A DNA stretch of 9,834 bases, from positions 1-9,834 of the forward strand of contig JAPWUY010000033.1 of the NCBI GenBank assembly GCA_028275295.1, read 5' to 3'. The stretch is from Thermodesulfobacteriota bacterium. Lineage in GTDB: Bacteria; Desulfobacterota; Desulfocorpusculales; Desulfocorpusculum. The notes under the pieces are model-generated. The model did no database searches. It was not told the origin of the DNA and was given only the letters and a program-made list of their open reading frames with translations. Shown in pieces: positions 1 through 6,745 of the stretch (position 1 is the first letter of the stretch; each line of letters begins with the position of its first letter). Made by a program: the position numbers and the translations under genes.

Positions 1-213
1 ATGACGCGAAAGGCGGTTTTCTCGGAGGGACGCACTCTGTGCGTCCGAGAGGCAAGGCTGGACGTGAACCGAGGGAGGTCATGATTAGGGACGAGTTGGC
101 GAGAGGCCGGTGGCCCAAGGGAGGCGCCATTTGGGTTGGCCTGATGCCGTCCTTGCGGGCGTGCGGAGCCCGCCCCCTGAGGTAAGGGAGGAGTTCAGAG
201 CGGGAGAGGAAGG
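1..213. other. 5' stretch without a confident gene
   Basis: Two frames are open here but neither gives a recognisable protein. Frame 1 is open from the first base to a TGA at 82-84 and could be the last 27 codons of an upstream gene. The ATG at 81 overlaps that stop in an ATGA arrangement and opens a 34-codon frame ending at TAA 183-185, preceded by GGGAGG only two bases away. The 34-residue product is Arg/Gly-rich and resembles no family I know. I see no convincing -35/-10 pair for the acyl-CoA dehydrogenase gene at 214, so its promoter may lie upstream of the window. Confidence 0.4.
21..49. repeat. Inverted repeat (hairpin) upstream of the first gene
   Basis: An 8-bp stem (28-35 with 39-46) closes on a TCT loop, extended after a four-base bulge by CTC 21-23 pairing with GAG 47-49. 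It has no downstream T-run on either strand; the TTTT at 17-20 lies on the wrong side for a plus-strand terminator. It could be a protein-binding site, an RNA structure at the end of the upstream transcript, or chance. Confidence 0.35.
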
Positions 214-1356
214 ATGGAGATACTCGCTTACACCCAGGAGCACAGGATATTCAGGGAGTCTTTCAGGAAATTTCTGCAGAAGGAAGTCGTCCCCTATGTG
301 GAGGAGTGGGAGGAAGCCGGGATTGTTCCCAAAAGTGTCTGGAAGAAGATGGGAGAGCAGGGATTTCTCTGCATGTGGGTCCCTGAGGAGTATGGAGGGA
401 TGGGGGCCGATTTTCTTTACTCCGTAATAGTGGCGGAGGAACTTCCCAAGACGAACTTTTCAGGCCTGGCAGCTCCGCTTCACAGCGACATAGTGGTGCC
501 CTATATCTATTCCTACGGATCAGAGGAGCAAAAGCGGAAGTACCTTCCCGGATGCGTATCGGGAGAGATAGTCACAGCAGTTGCCATGACGGAGCCCAAC
601 ACAGGGAGCGATCTAGCAAGCATACGCACCACTGCAGTCGAGGACGGAGATTATGTGGTGATAAATGGCCAGAAGACTTTCATAAGCAATGGGCTCAACT
701 GCGACCTTCTGGTTCTGGCTGCGAAGGATCCCAAAGTTGAGGACCCACACAGGGCAATAGATCTCTACTTGGTGGAAGCTGGAACCCCTGGCTTCGAGAA
801 GGGCAAGAAAATAAGAAAAATAGGGTGGCACAGCCAAGACACAGCGGAGCTCTTCTTCAACGATTGTAGAATACCCAAGAGCCAGAGACTGGGAGAGAAG
901 GGGCAGGGATTCAGGATGTTGATGGAAAAGCTCCAGCAGGAGCGGCTAATGGTGGCCATAGGGGCAGTGGCACTTGCGGAACACATCCTCCCCATGACCA
1001 TAGAATACTGCAAGCAACGCTATGCCTTCGGCAGGCCCCTTACCAAGTTCCAGCACATCCAGTTCAGGCTAGTCGAGATGGCGACAGAGGTGAAACTGGG
1101 AAGGACTTTTCTCGACAAGCTCATAGCTGACCACATGGAGGGGAAAAACATAGTCCTGGAAGTCTCAATGGCCAAATACTGGACGACGGACATGGTGATG
1201 AGGGTGGCCGATGGGTGTCTTCAGCTCCATGGTGGCTATGGGTACTGCGAGGAGTATCCCATTGCCAGGGCATGGAGGGACGCGAGGGTGATGTCCATCT
1301 TCGCTGGGACGAACGAGATCATGAAAGTCATAGCAGCCAGAGTCATGGGCCTCTGA
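214..1356 (+). CDS. Acyl-CoA dehydrogenase, long-chain (LCAD/IVD) type
   Basis: FAD-dependent enzyme that introduces the alpha-beta double bond into an acyl-CoA, normally passing electrons to electron-transfer flavoprotein. The length of 380 residues is usual for the family. The N-terminal helical domain is followed by the flavin/substrate signature around residues 125-160 (AMTEPNTGSDLAS, then INGQKTFISNG) and by the C-terminal helical domain with RYAFGRPL (269-276) and the QLHGGYGY segment (337-344). The usual C-terminal catalytic Glu of short/medium-chain enzymes is replaced by Ala364 in IFAGTNEIMK. Instead Glu243 in QQERLMVA aligns with the helix-G base of mammalian long-chain and isovaleryl-CoA dehydrogenases. 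The start is set by GAGAGGAAGG just before ATG 214. No ETF or acyl-CoA ligase gene lies nearby, so the substrate cannot be told from context; a branched- or long-chain acyl-CoA is the best guess. Confidence 0.95.
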   Translation: MEILAYTQEHRIFRESFRKFLQKEVVPYVEEWEEAGIVPKSVWKKMGEQGFLCMWVPEEYGGMGADFLYSVIVAEELPKTNFSGLAAPLHSDIVVPYIYSYGSEEQKRKYLPGCVSGEIVTAVAMTEPNTGSDLASIRTTAVEDGDYVVINGQKTFISNGLNCDLLVLAAKDPKVEDPHRAIDLYLVEAGTPGFEKGKKIRKIGWHSQDTAELFFNDCRIPKSQRLGEKGQGFRMLMEKLQQERLMVAIGAVALAEHILPMTIEYCKQRYAFGRPLTKFQHIQFRLVEMATEVKLGRTFLDKLIADHMEGKNIVLEVSMAKYWTTDMVMRVADGCLQLHGGYGYCEEYPIARAWRDARVMSIFAGTNEIMKVIAARVMGL

Positions 1357-1366
1357 AAAGAAAGCC

Positions 1367-1374
1367 AAAGGAGG
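1367..1374 (+). promoter_or_regulatory. Shine-Dalgarno site setting a GTG start at 1380
   Basis: AAAGGAGG lies five bases before GTG 1380, in the short gap after the acyl-CoA dehydrogenase stop. It decides the start of the DsbA-like gene, whose frame stays open far upstream inside the previous gene. Confidence 0.8.
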
Positions 1375-1379
1375 AAGAA

Positions 1380-1979
1380 GTGGAGGGGGATTCTTCAGCT
1401 CGGTTCAGGGAAAAGGTAAGGATACTAGTGGACCCCATCTGTCCTTGGACCCTGAGGACTGCCATGTGGCTTGTGGAGGTGAGAAGATCTCTTCCTCTGG
1501 ACATAGAGTGGGGGCTTTTGTCTTTGGAATACGTGAACAGGGAAAGGCCCGAAGCCAGTAGGTTCCGGAAAAATCGGCTTGCCATGAGGGTGCTTTCCCT
1601 GGTATCCGAGACAAAAGGGATGAGCTATCTGGAAAAAATTTACTTTGCCCTGGCAAAAATGGTTCATGGAGAGGGGATGGATCTTGAGAGCGAGGATACC
1701 CTTCTTCAGGCCCTTTTGGCCTCGGGACTAGAAGGTCTTGTCCTCGAAGAGGCAAAGAGGGGGGTCCATATCGATCAGGAGCTCTGGCAAGTTTATGCCT
1801 CCCATTGCGCATCGGGAGCCTTTGGGGTCCCCACCCTTTACCTGGGCAGTTCCCAAAGACCCTTCTATGGTCCTGTGATAGATAGAGTGCCCGAGGGCCA
1901 GGATGCATTGGCTTTATGGGAGCATGTGAGGGGCCTTGTGGCCTTGGATTTCTTCTACGAGCTCAAGAGAGCGAGATGA
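1380..1979 (+). CDS. DsbA-like thioredoxin-fold protein, Rv2466c/FrnE-related, CPWT motif
   Basis: The protein has 199 residues with a DsbA-like thioredoxin fold. After a short charged N-terminus come a beta strand and the redox motif CPWT (Cys21-Thr24, in DPICPWT), a long helical insertion (about 55-140), the cis-proline loop GVPT (149-152) and a C-terminal GPVIDRVPEG stretch followed by ALW. The DP-CPW start and the GPV-RVP-G-LW ending match my memory of mycobacterial Rv2466c, a mycothiol-dependent nitroreductase. The resolving Cys of a CxxC pair is Thr, so a monothiol or glutathione-transferase-like mechanism is more likely than dithiol exchange. It has no signal peptide, so it should be cytoplasmic. 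The start is fixed by the strong ribosome-binding site; the gene begins 23 bases after its neighbour and overlaps the next by four. The substrate is unknown. Confidence 0.8.
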   Translation: MEGDSSARFREKVRILVDPICPWTLRTAMWLVEVRRSLPLDIEWGLLSLEYVNRERPEASRFRKNRLAMRVLSLVSETKGMSYLEKIYFALAKMVHGEGMDLESEDTLLQALLASGLEGLVLEEAKRGVHIDQELWQVYASHCASGAFGVPTLYLGSSQRPFYGPVIDRVPEGQDALALWEHVRGLVALDFFYELKRAR

Positions 1980-2650
1980 TGGACCGAGAAAGCGAGAGCC
2001 GAGATCAAAAGACCAAGGCGGACATATTCACCATAGGCCATGGGAGGAGAAGTTGGGAGGGCTTCGTTGAGCTCCTCAAGTTCCACGGGGTAAAGAGAGT
2101 TGTGGATGTTAGGGCATATCCCAGTTCCAGAAAGAGTCCCCACTTCTCCAGGGAAAAAATGGAGCTCGCTCTGGCCGAGGAGGGAATTTCCTACAGGTGG
2201 GAAGGAAGGGCTCTGGGTGGATTCAGGGAGCCCAAGGGCAGATCCCCTCACACCTCCCTCAGGAATCCAGGCATGAGAGCCTACGCTGATCACATGGCAA
2301 GCCAGGAGTTCAGACAAGCCGCATCCAGGGTCATGAGGGACGCTTCGTGGGCAAAAACCGCCATAATGTGCGCTGAGGTGGATCCTTTCCACTGTCACAG
2401 GGGGCTTCTGGCCGACTACCTCACAGTATGCGGCCACAGGGTATTCCACATACGCTCCAAATCTCAACCCCAACTCCACAAGATCTCCCCACTGGCAAGG
2501 GTAGAGGGCCAAAACCTCATATACGACGTGCCACCTCCTCTTCTGCCCAGCCCCCAGGAAGAGCGATTCCCTCTCCCCTCTGGGGCCCCGTCGACGGGAA
2601 AGACATCCGCCAGCCATCAAGAGAGTTCACAAAGGAGGGAAGGGCCTTGA
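1976..2650 (+). CDS. DUF488 family protein with a disordered C-terminal tail
   Basis: The protein has 224 residues. The DUF488 core spans about 16-185, with FTIGHG (18-23), a VVDVRAYPSSRKSPHF segment (42-57), RALGGFR (78-84), MCAEVDP (131-137) followed by CHR (140-142), and HIRSKSQ. The paired cysteines (132 and 140) beside CHR are typical of this family; its biochemical role is not established, though nucleic-acid or nucleotide-related functions have been proposed. Residues about 187-224 are a Pro/Ser/Gln/Arg-rich tail beyond the domain, probably unstructured. The start ATG 1976 overlaps the upstream TGA (ATGA); ATG 1979 is an alternative, and the ribosome-binding site is weak, so translation is probably coupled. 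Its last codons contain the ribosome-binding site of the phosphatase gene. Confidence 0.85.
   Translation: MMDRESESRDQKTKADIFTIGHGRRSWEGFVELLKFHGVKRVVDVRAYPSSRKSPHFSREKMELALAEEGISYRWEGRALGGFREPKGRSPHTSLRNPGMRAYADHMASQEFRQAASRVMRDASWAKTAIMCAEVDPFHCHRGLLADYLTVCGHRVFHIRSKSQPQLHKISPLARVEGQNLIYDVPPPLLPSPQEERFPLPSGAPSTGKTSASHQESSQRREGP
2631..2639 (+). promoter_or_regulatory. Shine-Dalgarno site setting a TTG start at 2647
   Basis: AAAGGAGGG sits seven bases before TTG 2647, inside the last codons of the DUF488 gene. TTG overlaps the DUF488 stop codon (TTGA). This chooses the short, signal-peptide-bearing form of the phosphatase over in-frame starts further upstream. Confidence 0.8.
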
Positions 2651-4176
2651 AAAACACATTGAGATCTCTCTGTCTTTTTCTAGGGCTCGTTCTTCTGTCC
2701 GTGGGTCCTGTCCTAGGGGAGGCCTCCACCCCGAAGAACATAATCCTGGTCATAGGGGATGGAATGGGCCCGGAGGCAGTAGGCCTGCTCCTTTACTACA
2801 ATAGGTTCTTCCCAGGTGCCAAGGAGGAGCTCAATGTGGAGAGGCTCATGCGCTTGGGAAACACGGGCTATTGCCTCACTTACCAGTACGGCACAATTGT
2901 GACGGACTCGGCATCGGCTGCAACGGCCATGGCCTGTGGTGTCAAGACGAGGGATGGAATGATAGGAAAAGATCAAGATGGTAGACCCATGAAGAGCATC
3001 GTGGATGTGGCCAGGAAGAGAGGGAAGGCCACAGGCCTCATAAGCAATACCCGTATCACCCACGCGACCCCTGCGGGGTTTTACGCGGCTGTTCTCCATA
3101 GGGACATGGAAAGCTCCATAGCCTCCCAGTTCGTGGAGGAGAGCAAGGTGGATGTGGCCTTGTCCAGCGGGGCCCAGTTCTTCATTCCCAAGGGGACGAA
3201 TGTGGAGGCCCATGAGCTTCTGAGGAGCACTCCCAAAGCTGCTGGCTGGGGTCCATCCAAAAGGGAAGACGACAGAGATCTCGTAATGGAGGCAAGGGCC
3301 AAGGGTTACTCGATAGTTGCGAGCGAAAGGGAGCTCAAGGAGTTGGACCCTGGCTCCACTAGGAGGATTTTGGGCCTCTTTGGAGGAGTGGCGTTTCCAT
3401 TGGCCATAGATAGGCAGCCCCAGATGGCGACAGGGATTCCCCGCCTGGGGGATATGACGAGAAAGGCGATAGAGGTCCTCTCCAAGAACCCAGACGGTTT
3501 CTTCCTCATGGTGGAGGCGGGCCAAATAGACTGGGCGGAGCATGCCAACGATGTCGCTGCAACCCTCCACGAGATGATGGAGATGGACGAGGCCCTGGGG
3601 GTGATCATGGAATTCGCCCAGAGGGATCCATCCACTCTGGTCATCCTCACTGCCGACCACTCCACAGGAGGTCTGGCCATAGCTTACAATGCCCACAATC
3701 CTCCGAAACCAGTGGTCCTGGCAACCGGTGAGACCTGGAAATCCAAGTTCAACTTCAACGATGGGAGCATCTTCGAGATCATGCTGAAGCAGAGGAAGTC
3801 CTTCACGAGAATGGTCTTGGATAGCAGGCGCGATCCAGGGACCTTGAAAAAAGAGGTGGAGGAAAACTCGGCATTCAGTATCACGCTGGAAGAAGCCTCC
3901 CGTGTTCTGGCCAGGGATCCTGAAAAGGGTTTTCCAATTCCTTGCGATCAGCAGGACTTCTATGTTTACGGATCCATGAATTCCTCGGCTTTGCTCGGAA
4001 GGCTTTTGGGAAAAAAGACGGGAACTGCCTGGGCCGTGGGGACTCATACCCATACCCCAGTGATGATAGTGGCCGCGGGGCCCATGTCGGAGAAATTTAG
4101 GGGGCTTTTGGACAATACCCAGGTTGCCTCGATAATGGCAGAGGCCTGGGGAGAGAAACTCCCAGAGCCGAGATGA
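2647..4176 (+). CDS. Alkaline phosphatase (PhoA superfamily), exported
   Basis: Metal-dependent phosphomonoesterase of 509 residues, predicted to be exported. The N-terminus is a signal peptide: basic KNTLR, a hydrophobic core over about residues 8-22, and a probable cleavage near 24-27; there is no lipobox Cys. All key sites are present: Asp38 in IGDGMG, nucleophile Ser88 in TDSASAATA, the ITHATPA motif (137-143, with Thr141), Glu290/Asp295/His299 in the VEAGQIDWAEHAND stretch, Asp337-His338 in TADHSTGG, and His467 in GTHTHTP. It should therefore bind two zinc ions and magnesium and be active, releasing phosphate from organic esters in the periplasm. The TTG start is supported by the ribosome-binding site and by the signal peptide beginning there. 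It overlaps the upstream stop by four bases. No Pho-box-like promoter is visible, so it is probably transcribed with its neighbours. Confidence 0.93.
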   Translation: MKNTLRSLCLFLGLVLLSVGPVLGEASTPKNIILVIGDGMGPEAVGLLLYYNRFFPGAKEELNVERLMRLGNTGYCLTYQYGTIVTDSASAATAMACGVKTRDGMIGKDQDGRPMKSIVDVARKRGKATGLISNTRITHATPAGFYAAVLHRDMESSIASQFVEESKVDVALSSGAQFFIPKGTNVEAHELLRSTPKAAGWGPSKREDDRDLVMEARAKGYSIVASERELKELDPGSTRRILGLFGGVAFPLAIDRQPQMATGIPRLGDMTRKAIEVLSKNPDGFFLMVEAGQIDWAEHANDVAATLHEMMEMDEALGVIMEFAQRDPSTLVILTADHSTGGLAIAYNAHNPPKPVVLATGETWKSKFNFNDGSIFEIMLKQRKSFTRMVLDSRRDPGTLKKEVEENSAFSITLEEASRVLARDPEKGFPIPCDQQDFYVYGSMNSSALLGRLLGKKTGTAWAVGTHTHTPVMIVAAGPMSEKFRGLLDNTQVASIMAEAWGEKLPEPR

Positions 4177-4179
4177 CCC

Positions 4180-4986
4180 TTGAAGAAAGGCTCAAAGGCC
4201 CTTTACAGCCACGCGTCAAAGGCAGGTAACAGGGCCGACCTGTGGAAACATTTCGTTCTCTTGACAGCGGCAGATCTGCTCCTGAAAAGGGGAGGGCCGT
4301 CAAATCCCTTCCGCTATCTGGAAACCCACTGTGGCCTTCCCCTTCACTTTCTGAGGCCAGGGGGAAATTGGAAAAAGGGAATAGGTGCCCTGAGGCCGCT
4401 TCCTCGCTCCCTCATCCTCCATCCCTATTTCGAGACCATCGGGGTTTTGGGCGGGGCAATCCTCTTCTACCCAAGTTCCTGGCTTCAGGTGGGGACCTTT
4501 CTTTCCGTGCGGGGAGTCCCGATGGAGATGTGTCTCTGTGACATATCCGCCGAGGTCTTCACGGCAATGAGAGCGATGGGAGTGGGAAATGGAGGGGGGG
4601 TCATAAATTTCCTGAGAGAGGATGGCTTCGAGGTCCTCGGACGTGATCAGTTTTGGGACCTTGTGCTCGTAGATGCGCCCTTCTGGCCAGATTACGAGTC
4701 AGACTACCTGAGGTGCACCAGGGCCCTGGTCCATCTCAGGTCAAGGAGCCAGGTCTTCTTGGTATGGTATCCCCTGATCCCTGGAAAGGCGGGGAAATGG
4801 AACCTCGATTCAGGGGAGAGGCTGGTGGAGATCCACTGGGAGAGGGAGGAGCCCTCGTCCATGTGCGGCTGTGGGGTCCTGATTGGTGGTATGGGTGAAG
4901 AGGAATTTCGGGCCACGCTACCTCTTTTGGACGAGCTCGCGAAGGCCGTGGGAGGTGATCTCCAATGCCATTCCATCTCCCCTTGA
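4180..4986 (+). CDS. Divergent RlmJ-like (DUF519) methyltransferase homologue
   Basis: The protein has 268 residues and its motif order follows E. coli RlmJ, the 23S rRNA A2030 N6-methyltransferase. These are YSHASKAGNRADLWKHFVL (9-27; RlmJ has Y-H-AGNHADVLKH), YLETHCG (46-52; RlmJ DTHAGAG), FYPSS (96-100; RlmJ YPGSP), REDGFEVL (146-153), LVLVDAPF (161-168; RlmJ LILIDPPY), VWYPL (195-199) and a final glycine-rich MCGCGVLIGG (228-237). The catalytic DPPY is altered to DAPF and the SAM loop has lost glycines, so either the activity or the substrate may differ. The TTG start at 4180 lies three bases after the phosphatase stop, with no clear ribosome-binding site. It is the only start that keeps the conserved N-terminus, and coupling to upstream translation is likely. 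RlmJ-family membership is fairly secure; enzymatic activity is not. Confidence 0.75.
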   Translation: MKKGSKALYSHASKAGNRADLWKHFVLLTAADLLLKRGGPSNPFRYLETHCGLPLHFLRPGGNWKKGIGALRPLPRSLILHPYFETIGVLGGAILFYPSSWLQVGTFLSVRGVPMEMCLCDISAEVFTAMRAMGVGNGGGVINFLREDGFEVLGRDQFWDLVLVDAPFWPDYESDYLRCTRALVHLRSRSQVFLVWYPLIPGKAGKWNLDSGERLVEIHWEREEPSSMCGCGVLIGGMGEEEFRATLPLLDELAKAVGGDLQCHSISP

Positions 4987-4999
4987 ACGTAAGGGGAAT

Positions 5000-5016
5000 T
5001 TGGCACGCTTCATGCT
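5000..5016 (+). promoter_or_regulatory. Candidate sigma-54 (-24/-12) promoter of the HD-GYP gene
   Basis: TTGGCACG (5000-5007), four bases, then ATGCT (5012-5016) differs from the consensus YTGGCACG-N4-TTGCW at one base (A at 5012). The diagnostic GG (5002-5003) and GC (5014-5015) are exactly ten bases apart. Transcription would start near 5027, giving a leader of about 24 bases that contains the ribosome-binding site at 5039-5046. The element lies in the largest intergenic gap of the plus-strand cluster, where a promoter would be expected. Confidence 0.65.
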
Positions 5017-5038
5017 ATCTCAGTCGGACAAAACGGAC

Positions 5039-5046
5039 GGGAGGGG
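5039..5046 (+). promoter_or_regulatory. Shine-Dalgarno site for the start at 5051 (or 5048)
   Basis: GGGAGGGG precedes two consecutive ATG codons at 5048 and 5051. GGAGG at 5040-5044 is six bases from the second ATG, the better spacing. An in-frame ATG at 5012 has only AAGGGG about 15 bases away and falls inside the promoter candidate, so it is disfavoured. Confidence 0.65.
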
Positions 5047-5050
5047 CATG

Positions 5051-6718
5051 ATGGGCTACAAGGTCCTCATTGTAGAATCCGGCCTCTTTCAGGGATCCAG
5101 ATATGTGATATTCGCTCCCTTTCGCATAGGGAGGCACCCGGAGAACGATCTTCAGATAACAGATCCAAATGTCTCTAGATTTCATGCCCTCGTAGAGCCC
5201 AGGGGGCAGGGGCTCTTGCTGAGGGATCTGGGAAGCAAAAATGGCACATTCGTCAATGGAGAAAGGATCCGGGAGGCCTGGCTCAGGGCAGGGGATGAGG
5301 TACGAGTGGGGAAGGTGAGGATGCGCCTCGTGGAGGAAGGGCCTTCGGAGGAGGACAGGAAGAAAGAATCCATCATGGTCCTCACCTCTGATCCGAGAGG
5401 CCGAGTCAAGGCCCACACCATAGTCACCGGCCAGTTTTCCGTGAGCACAGATGGGTTGAGTCCTGAGGTGGCTGATCAACTCAACAGGCTCCAGGCGGTT
5501 TTTCAGGCAAACCTCATGTTGAGCGCTCAAGCGGATCTTGACGGGGTTTTACGGAGGGGGCTAGAGGATCTCATGGAGATCCTGAGGGCTGACCGCGGTT
5601 ACGTGCTCACTCTGGATGAAGGAACGCGGGACCTCAGGGTCCGATATTCTCTCAGCAAGCCCGGCTTCGACACTGAAGGGGATATATTGGTCAGCAGCCG
5701 TTTTCTTGACCAGGCCCTCCGAGAAAAGAAGGGGCTCGTCATAGAGGATACTGGCGAGGAGCCACTGCTCGATGTCCCCGGTGACCATCGAGGCCCCAGG
5801 GCGAGGTGCGCCCTCTGTGTCCCCTTGGTGGACAGGGATCAGACCCTCGGCCTCCTCTATTTCGACAACCTCGTGGAACCCGGGGCCTTCTCCGAGGAGG
5901 ATCTTCAGCTCGTGACAGCCATCGCAGCTCCCATGGCAGTGCAGATGAGGAATATCCAGTTCAGAGATCAGCTCCAGAGGGCGTATCTGGACACCCTTTC
6001 TGTCCTCGCCAATGCCATAGAGGCTAGGGACCATTACACTGTTGGCCACACATGGAGGGTCACGAGGTTTGCCCTTGCCATGGTGGACAGGATGGGATGC
6101 ACCGAGGAACAACGCCGTTACACCCAGATGGGGGGAATCCTCCACGACATAGGCAAGATAGCTGTGGAAGACTCCATTCTGAGGAAAAAGGGGCCCCTGA
6201 CGAAGGAAGAATACCAGAAGATGCAGCTCCATCCAGAGCATGGAGCGAGGATCCTCAAGGATGTGGAGTTTCTCAAACCAGTGATTCCCTATGTCCTTTT
6301 CCATCAGGAGAGGTGGGATGGAAAGGGATATCCTTTTGGCCTCAAGAAGGACGAGGTTCCCTGGGAGGGAAGGCTCCTCGGGGTGTGCGATGCCTTCGAT
6401 GCCATGACCAGCCACAGGCCTTACAGGAGGACCATGAGCCCAGAGGAGGCCTGGGAGGAGATTCTCAAAGAGAGGGGCAAGCAGTTCGACCCAGAAATGG
6501 TCGACCTATTCAAGGAGATATGGGAGACCGGGCAGGTGGCCAACATCCTCCAGCATTATGCCAAGAGCGAACTGTCCATTGCGTGTCCTTTTTGCAGCAC
6601 ACACATTCCCCTGGGAGAAAAGCCCGCGGAAGGGACCTTCGTCGAATGCCCTGTCTGTGGCAAGAGCTCCGTGGTTATGAGGGAAGGGAGGGGTTGGAAA
6701 GGGGAGCTTGCTTGGTAG
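5051..6718 (+). CDS. FHA-GAF-HD-GYP c-di-GMP phosphodiesterase with C-terminal zinc ribbon
   Basis: The predicted cytoplasmic signalling protein has 555 residues. An FHA domain (about 5-95) has Arg28 in RIGR, Ser42/His45 in VSRFH and Asn64/Asn69 in SKNGTFVNG, the phosphothreonine-binding set. A linker (about 96-140) leads to a GAF domain (about 155-300) with CALCVPLV (253-260) and GLLYFDN (267-273). An HD-GYP domain (about 312-500) has His333 in GHTWRVT, GGILHDIGK (His365-Asp366), His394, HQERWDGKGYP (418-428), Asp447 in CDAFDAMTSHRPYR. Such domains hydrolyse c-di-GMP. The canonical HHE is HQE here, which may mean a two-metal rather than three-metal site. After the HD-GYP come two CxxC pairs (Cys512/515 and Cys533/536), a probable zinc ribbon. 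The start is ATG 5051, or 5048 one residue longer. It likely begins a separate transcription unit with the downstream hydrolase. Confidence 0.92.
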   Translation: MGYKVLIVESGLFQGSRYVIFAPFRIGRHPENDLQITDPNVSRFHALVEPRGQGLLLRDLGSKNGTFVNGERIREAWLRAGDEVRVGKVRMRLVEEGPSEEDRKKESIMVLTSDPRGRVKAHTIVTGQFSVSTDGLSPEVADQLNRLQAVFQANLMLSAQADLDGVLRRGLEDLMEILRADRGYVLTLDEGTRDLRVRYSLSKPGFDTEGDILVSSRFLDQALREKKGLVIEDTGEEPLLDVPGDHRGPRARCALCVPLVDRDQTLGLLYFDNLVEPGAFSEEDLQLVTAIAAPMAVQMRNIQFRDQLQRAYLDTLSVLANAIEARDHYTVGHTWRVTRFALAMVDRMGCTEEQRRYTQMGGILHDIGKIAVEDSILRKKGPLTKEEYQKMQLHPEHGARILKDVEFLKPVIPYVLFHQERWDGKGYPFGLKKDEVPWEGRLLGVCDAFDAMTSHRPYRRTMSPEEAWEEILKERGKQFDPEMVDLFKEIWETGQVANILQHYAKSELSIACPFCSTHIPLGEKPAEGTFVECPVCGKSSVVMREGRGWKGELAW

Positions 6719-6745
6719 ATTCGCGAGGAACCTCGAGGGGGAACA

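Noticed and set aside
110..427. 105-codon GTG-start frame overlapping the start of the acyl-CoA dehydrogenase gene
   Set aside because: Half of it overlaps the dehydrogenase in another frame, and the product is Arg-rich and low in recognisable features.
1955..2620. 221-codon minus-strand open frame opposite the DUF488 gene
   Set aside because: Shadow of a gene with clear family motifs; no domain seen.
2713..4053. 446-codon minus-strand open frame inside the phosphatase gene
   Set aside because: It lies wholly antisense to a gene with every catalytic motif intact, has no recognisable domain, and is explained by the biased codon use that depletes stops on the opposite strand.
4173..4229. ATG at 4173 overlapping the phosphatase stop, giving an 18-residue frame
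   Set aside because: The conserved RlmJ-like N-terminus is in a different frame starting at TTG 4180; the short peptide has no support beyond the ATGA overlap.
4983..5018. Sigma-70-type promoter TTGAAC ... TGCTAT in the gap before the HD-GYP gene
   Set aside because: The spacer would be 24 bases, far from the usual 17; the -24/-12 element in the same gap fits much better.
5561..6415. 284-codon minus-strand open frame inside the HD-GYP gene
   Set aside because: Antisense shadow of the conserved GAF and HD-GYP regions; the His-rich product is the mirror of coding motifs.
6724..6735. CGAGG-AA-CCTCG inverted repeat before the metallo-hydrolase gene
   Set aside because: The two-base spacer makes a full hairpin strained, and the repeat touches the ribosome-binding site only at its edge; likely chance in GC-rich DNA.
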